A stretch of DNA of 64,000 bases from Todiramphus chloris collaris (taxonomy: Eukaryota > Chordata > Aves > Coraciiformes > Alcedinidae), in assembly GCA_025345505.1 (NCBI GenBank), contig JANVCC010010406.1, forward strand, positions 17,598,062 to 17,662,061, given 5' to 3'. Shown here one piece after another: positions 61,901 through 64,000 of this stretch (position 1 is the first letter of the stretch; each line of letters opens with the position of its first letter). Position numbers and translations under genes: made by a program. The notes below the pieces were generated by a model, which saw only the letters and a list, made by a program, of their open reading frames with translations, did not search any database and was not told the DNA's origin.

Positions 61901-64000
61901 GGAGGTGAATGTTAAAGAAAAAAACCCACTACCACCACCTTCACCAACACCCCCACCCCACCCCCCCCCCCCCCGCGAGAAACAACACCTTGAAATCAAA
62001 CTAAAACACCTACAGAAAATACATACCTCGCTGCTGTGGGGTTTTTTTCAATTCATACACTGCCTATTTTTTCTTCTGTTTTTCTGAATCTCATCCTTTA
62101 GAGTCTTTTGCAGCATGCAGGTGTCCTTCTGACTATAACAGCTATGAAATTTTCCTTTCATCTCTAGCCTTCAGATGTTTGATTTCCTGTGCTTCCCACT
62201 AATACCTGCTTTGTTCTTGTCCAAACAGTCCCATAGATGGACACTTTTCCTTCCCAGGTACCTAGTAATGGTTCAGATAGGTTTAATGGATATTTTTACC
62301 TTAAACCAAACCAGTTTAGTTCCATTATCAGTGTCACTGTTCATAAGTGAATTTTATTTAATGTATCTATATTTCATTATTTCTAAGGACTGTTTAATAA
62401 TCTTCAGCACATAAATCGTAACTCCTGTCATCTAAGATTTCCATATATGCTGTCTCACTATCAACAAATTTTGTACTCAAAGATGTTTTTCCCCTTCTCT
62501 CATTTTTTGCATCTTATCCCATAAAATGATCAAAGCATAGCCAAAGAATCTGCAGAGCATCTCTAAATATCAATGACAATAATTTTACCAAGCCTTGGAA
62601 TAAAATTATGATCACAGCATATATTGCTATGCTAGGATAAAACCCTTATCCATCTTATAAAGTCAAAGAAAACCATAAAAATGTAGAACATTAAATAACA
62701 AGAGTATCTTTCTGAAATGAAATATGGCAAAGAACCACAATAGAAAACAGAGGCAATGCCATAGCTCTAAACTCGGTGTTTCATGACTAACATATGATCA
62801 ATTAACAACACCTGTATTAACAGTACAGCTATCTCAGAGTTGACTTCTGACTTTTCCAGGGCATAACATGGGGCAGCAGGATGGATTAGTGCAATTAAAA
62901 TGCAAACACCTGTGCTGACTTTTAAAGACCAGATGTTCTTCTATTAAACAAGCCCTAAGGTTTACTTAGAACTAGCACCTGCTTTGCGGTTACATACAGT
63001 CACCTGGGTTCCAGTTTTAAATTTTGAATGTCTTTGGTTCTTTTTGCACAGGAAATGCCTGTATTTAGTCACTTCTTTGCAAGAAAGCAAATTACCTTGT
63101 CTGCGTGGTTTGTTCCAAATTTCCTTCCCACCCTTCAGCTTTCTCCTGAGGTCCTTTCCTGGATGTTGTAAAATAGCCAAGAGTTAAGAGCTGCCCACTG
63201 TGCTGTCCTCAGAGCTTAATTCTTTTGCTACCTTTAGTTACAATGAACAATTACAAAAATGAAAGCAAACCTCTAATGAGCCAGTACAGACGATTGAACT
63301 ACAGTATCCCTTAGGCCAGAGAAAAAATGGCAAACCTAGTCAGTGGCTCTCCTTTAGTTTCTCTTGGCACCTTGCAGACACGTTCATGGGCTTTGCCTGG
63401 CAACTCCCCGGTTTATAGTAACACGGATTTGACTTTGGGGCTGAGCACATATGCATCCTCTGACTAGGGACTCCCTCCTACCATCTGTTGTGTACCAGCT
63501 GTACTGTCCCAGCATGCACCAAAAAAGTCCACATGGCTTGAGACTTGCAGGTAAGACAGTGCCAGCAGCTGCCTCCTGGTGAGCAGATTCATAATTAGAG
63601 GAACAGGACTGTCTGCAGATCCACATAGTGAGTGAATAGAATGGCTCTGTTGTTCAACTTAATGAATCTCAGGGTCTACATCCATACTGTACTTAGCAAT
63701 ATATTTATAATTTTTGGCAGCGAAGAAATTAGACAGATGATATCTCAGTCAACATCTCTGATGATTTCACTGTAAATCACAGTCTGCCTACTTTCCTGTC
63801 AGCCTTTGTCAATAACAACTGATACAAAACCATCAGTTTTTGTACTCAAAAGCCTCAGCTAGAATAGGGAGTTGCTTGATTTTAGTGTGTTTTTAATGCC
63901 AAGTAGGATCTAGAAACAGGACAAGAAATCAGGACCTTTTTTTTTTTTTTTCTCCACCAACAGTGTTATCTGCTCAGTATTAAGCTCTACAATCTGCAAG
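55991..64000. other. Non-coding intergenic sequence
   Basis: AT-rich DNA with no supported gene, LINE or LTR. Simple tracts include A13 near 57212, T13 near 57508, A14 near 59931, C14 at 61961-61974 and T16 near 63936. A pyrimidine-rich block lies at about 60910-61560. Open frames are short and without recognisable content. Confidence 0.6.
61940..61974. repeat. C-rich tract ending in C14
   Basis: CACCACCTTCACC-type sequence running into C14 at 61961-61974, followed by GCGAG. Length errors are likely here. Confidence 0.93.

Noticed and set aside
729..63620. A shared AAAGTVLP-like peptide in frames near 750 (plus) and 63560 (minus)
   Set aside because: Only about eight residues and a few dozen bases agree, which is too little to claim a common repeat without alignment.
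1..64000. CRISPR arrays, operons, tRNA or rRNA genes
   Set aside because: No regularly spaced palindromic repeats, no clustered genes with ribosome binding sites and no recognisable cloverleaf or rRNA sequence; the genome is vertebrate.

Overview
The window is vertebrate and almost certainly from a bird. It carries at least six insertions of avian-type CR1 LINEs, recognisable by the terminal ATTCTGTGAT-like 3' ends and the CR1 reverse-transcriptase frame. It also carries an LTR retrovirus-like element of a type common in bird genomes, AT-rich non-coding DNA, and one GC-rich CpG island. Only one protein-coding exon of a host gene can be supported: the first coding exon of MPDZ (MUPP1, multiple PDZ domain protein) on the minus strand at about 5.24-5.44 kb, encoding the N-terminal L27 domain. 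The species cannot be named from this sequence.

Layout. 1-5.24 kb is MPDZ intron sequence with a 100-N assembly gap. 5.24-5.44 kb is the L27 exon. About 5.44-14.42 kb is probably MPDZ intron 1. About 13.6-14.96 kb is a CpG island that I read as the MPDZ promoter, with a good minus-strand splice donor closing a non-coding first exon at 14421, and good plus-strand donors that would suit a divergent transcript. From about 15 kb to the end no host gene is visible; from knowledge of amniote synteny this should be the start of the gene-poor interval between MPDZ and NFIB.

The gene-poor part is a layered record of retrotransposition. A CR1 at 23.55-24.79 kb has its ORF1 esterase fused to its ORF2 by a deletion. 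A CR1 at 26.33-27.56 kb (minus) is interrupted by a second CR1. Further CR1 tails lie at 33.07-33.76 and 37.80-38.51 kb. An old minus-strand CR1 at 40.53-43.10 kb is split by an LTR-like insert of about 1.28 kb and then abuts the 5' LTR of an endogenous retrovirus. The retrovirus (43.11-51.26 kb) has an LTR, a Lys-type primer binding site, gag, protease, RT, RNase H and integrase, and no visible env. A CR1 of about 2.24 kb, flanked by a 6-bp ATGAGG duplication, sits in its gag. All retroviral genes are broken, including a stop codon at the expected catalytic glutamate of integrase and loss of the protease aspartate. The retrovirus has no same-orientation 3' LTR; instead its right end meets an inverted leader and LTR remnant at 51.27-51.60 kb.

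51.6-64 kb is AT-rich non-coding sequence with simple repeats and a second 100-N gap, whose two flanks repeat each other. I found no RNA gene, CRISPR array or operon, and nothing supporting a previously undescribed biological system. The unusual items are structural: nested elements, the inverted LTR pair, the ORF1-ORF2 fusion, tandem in-frame splice donors in MPDZ, and a probable assembly duplication.
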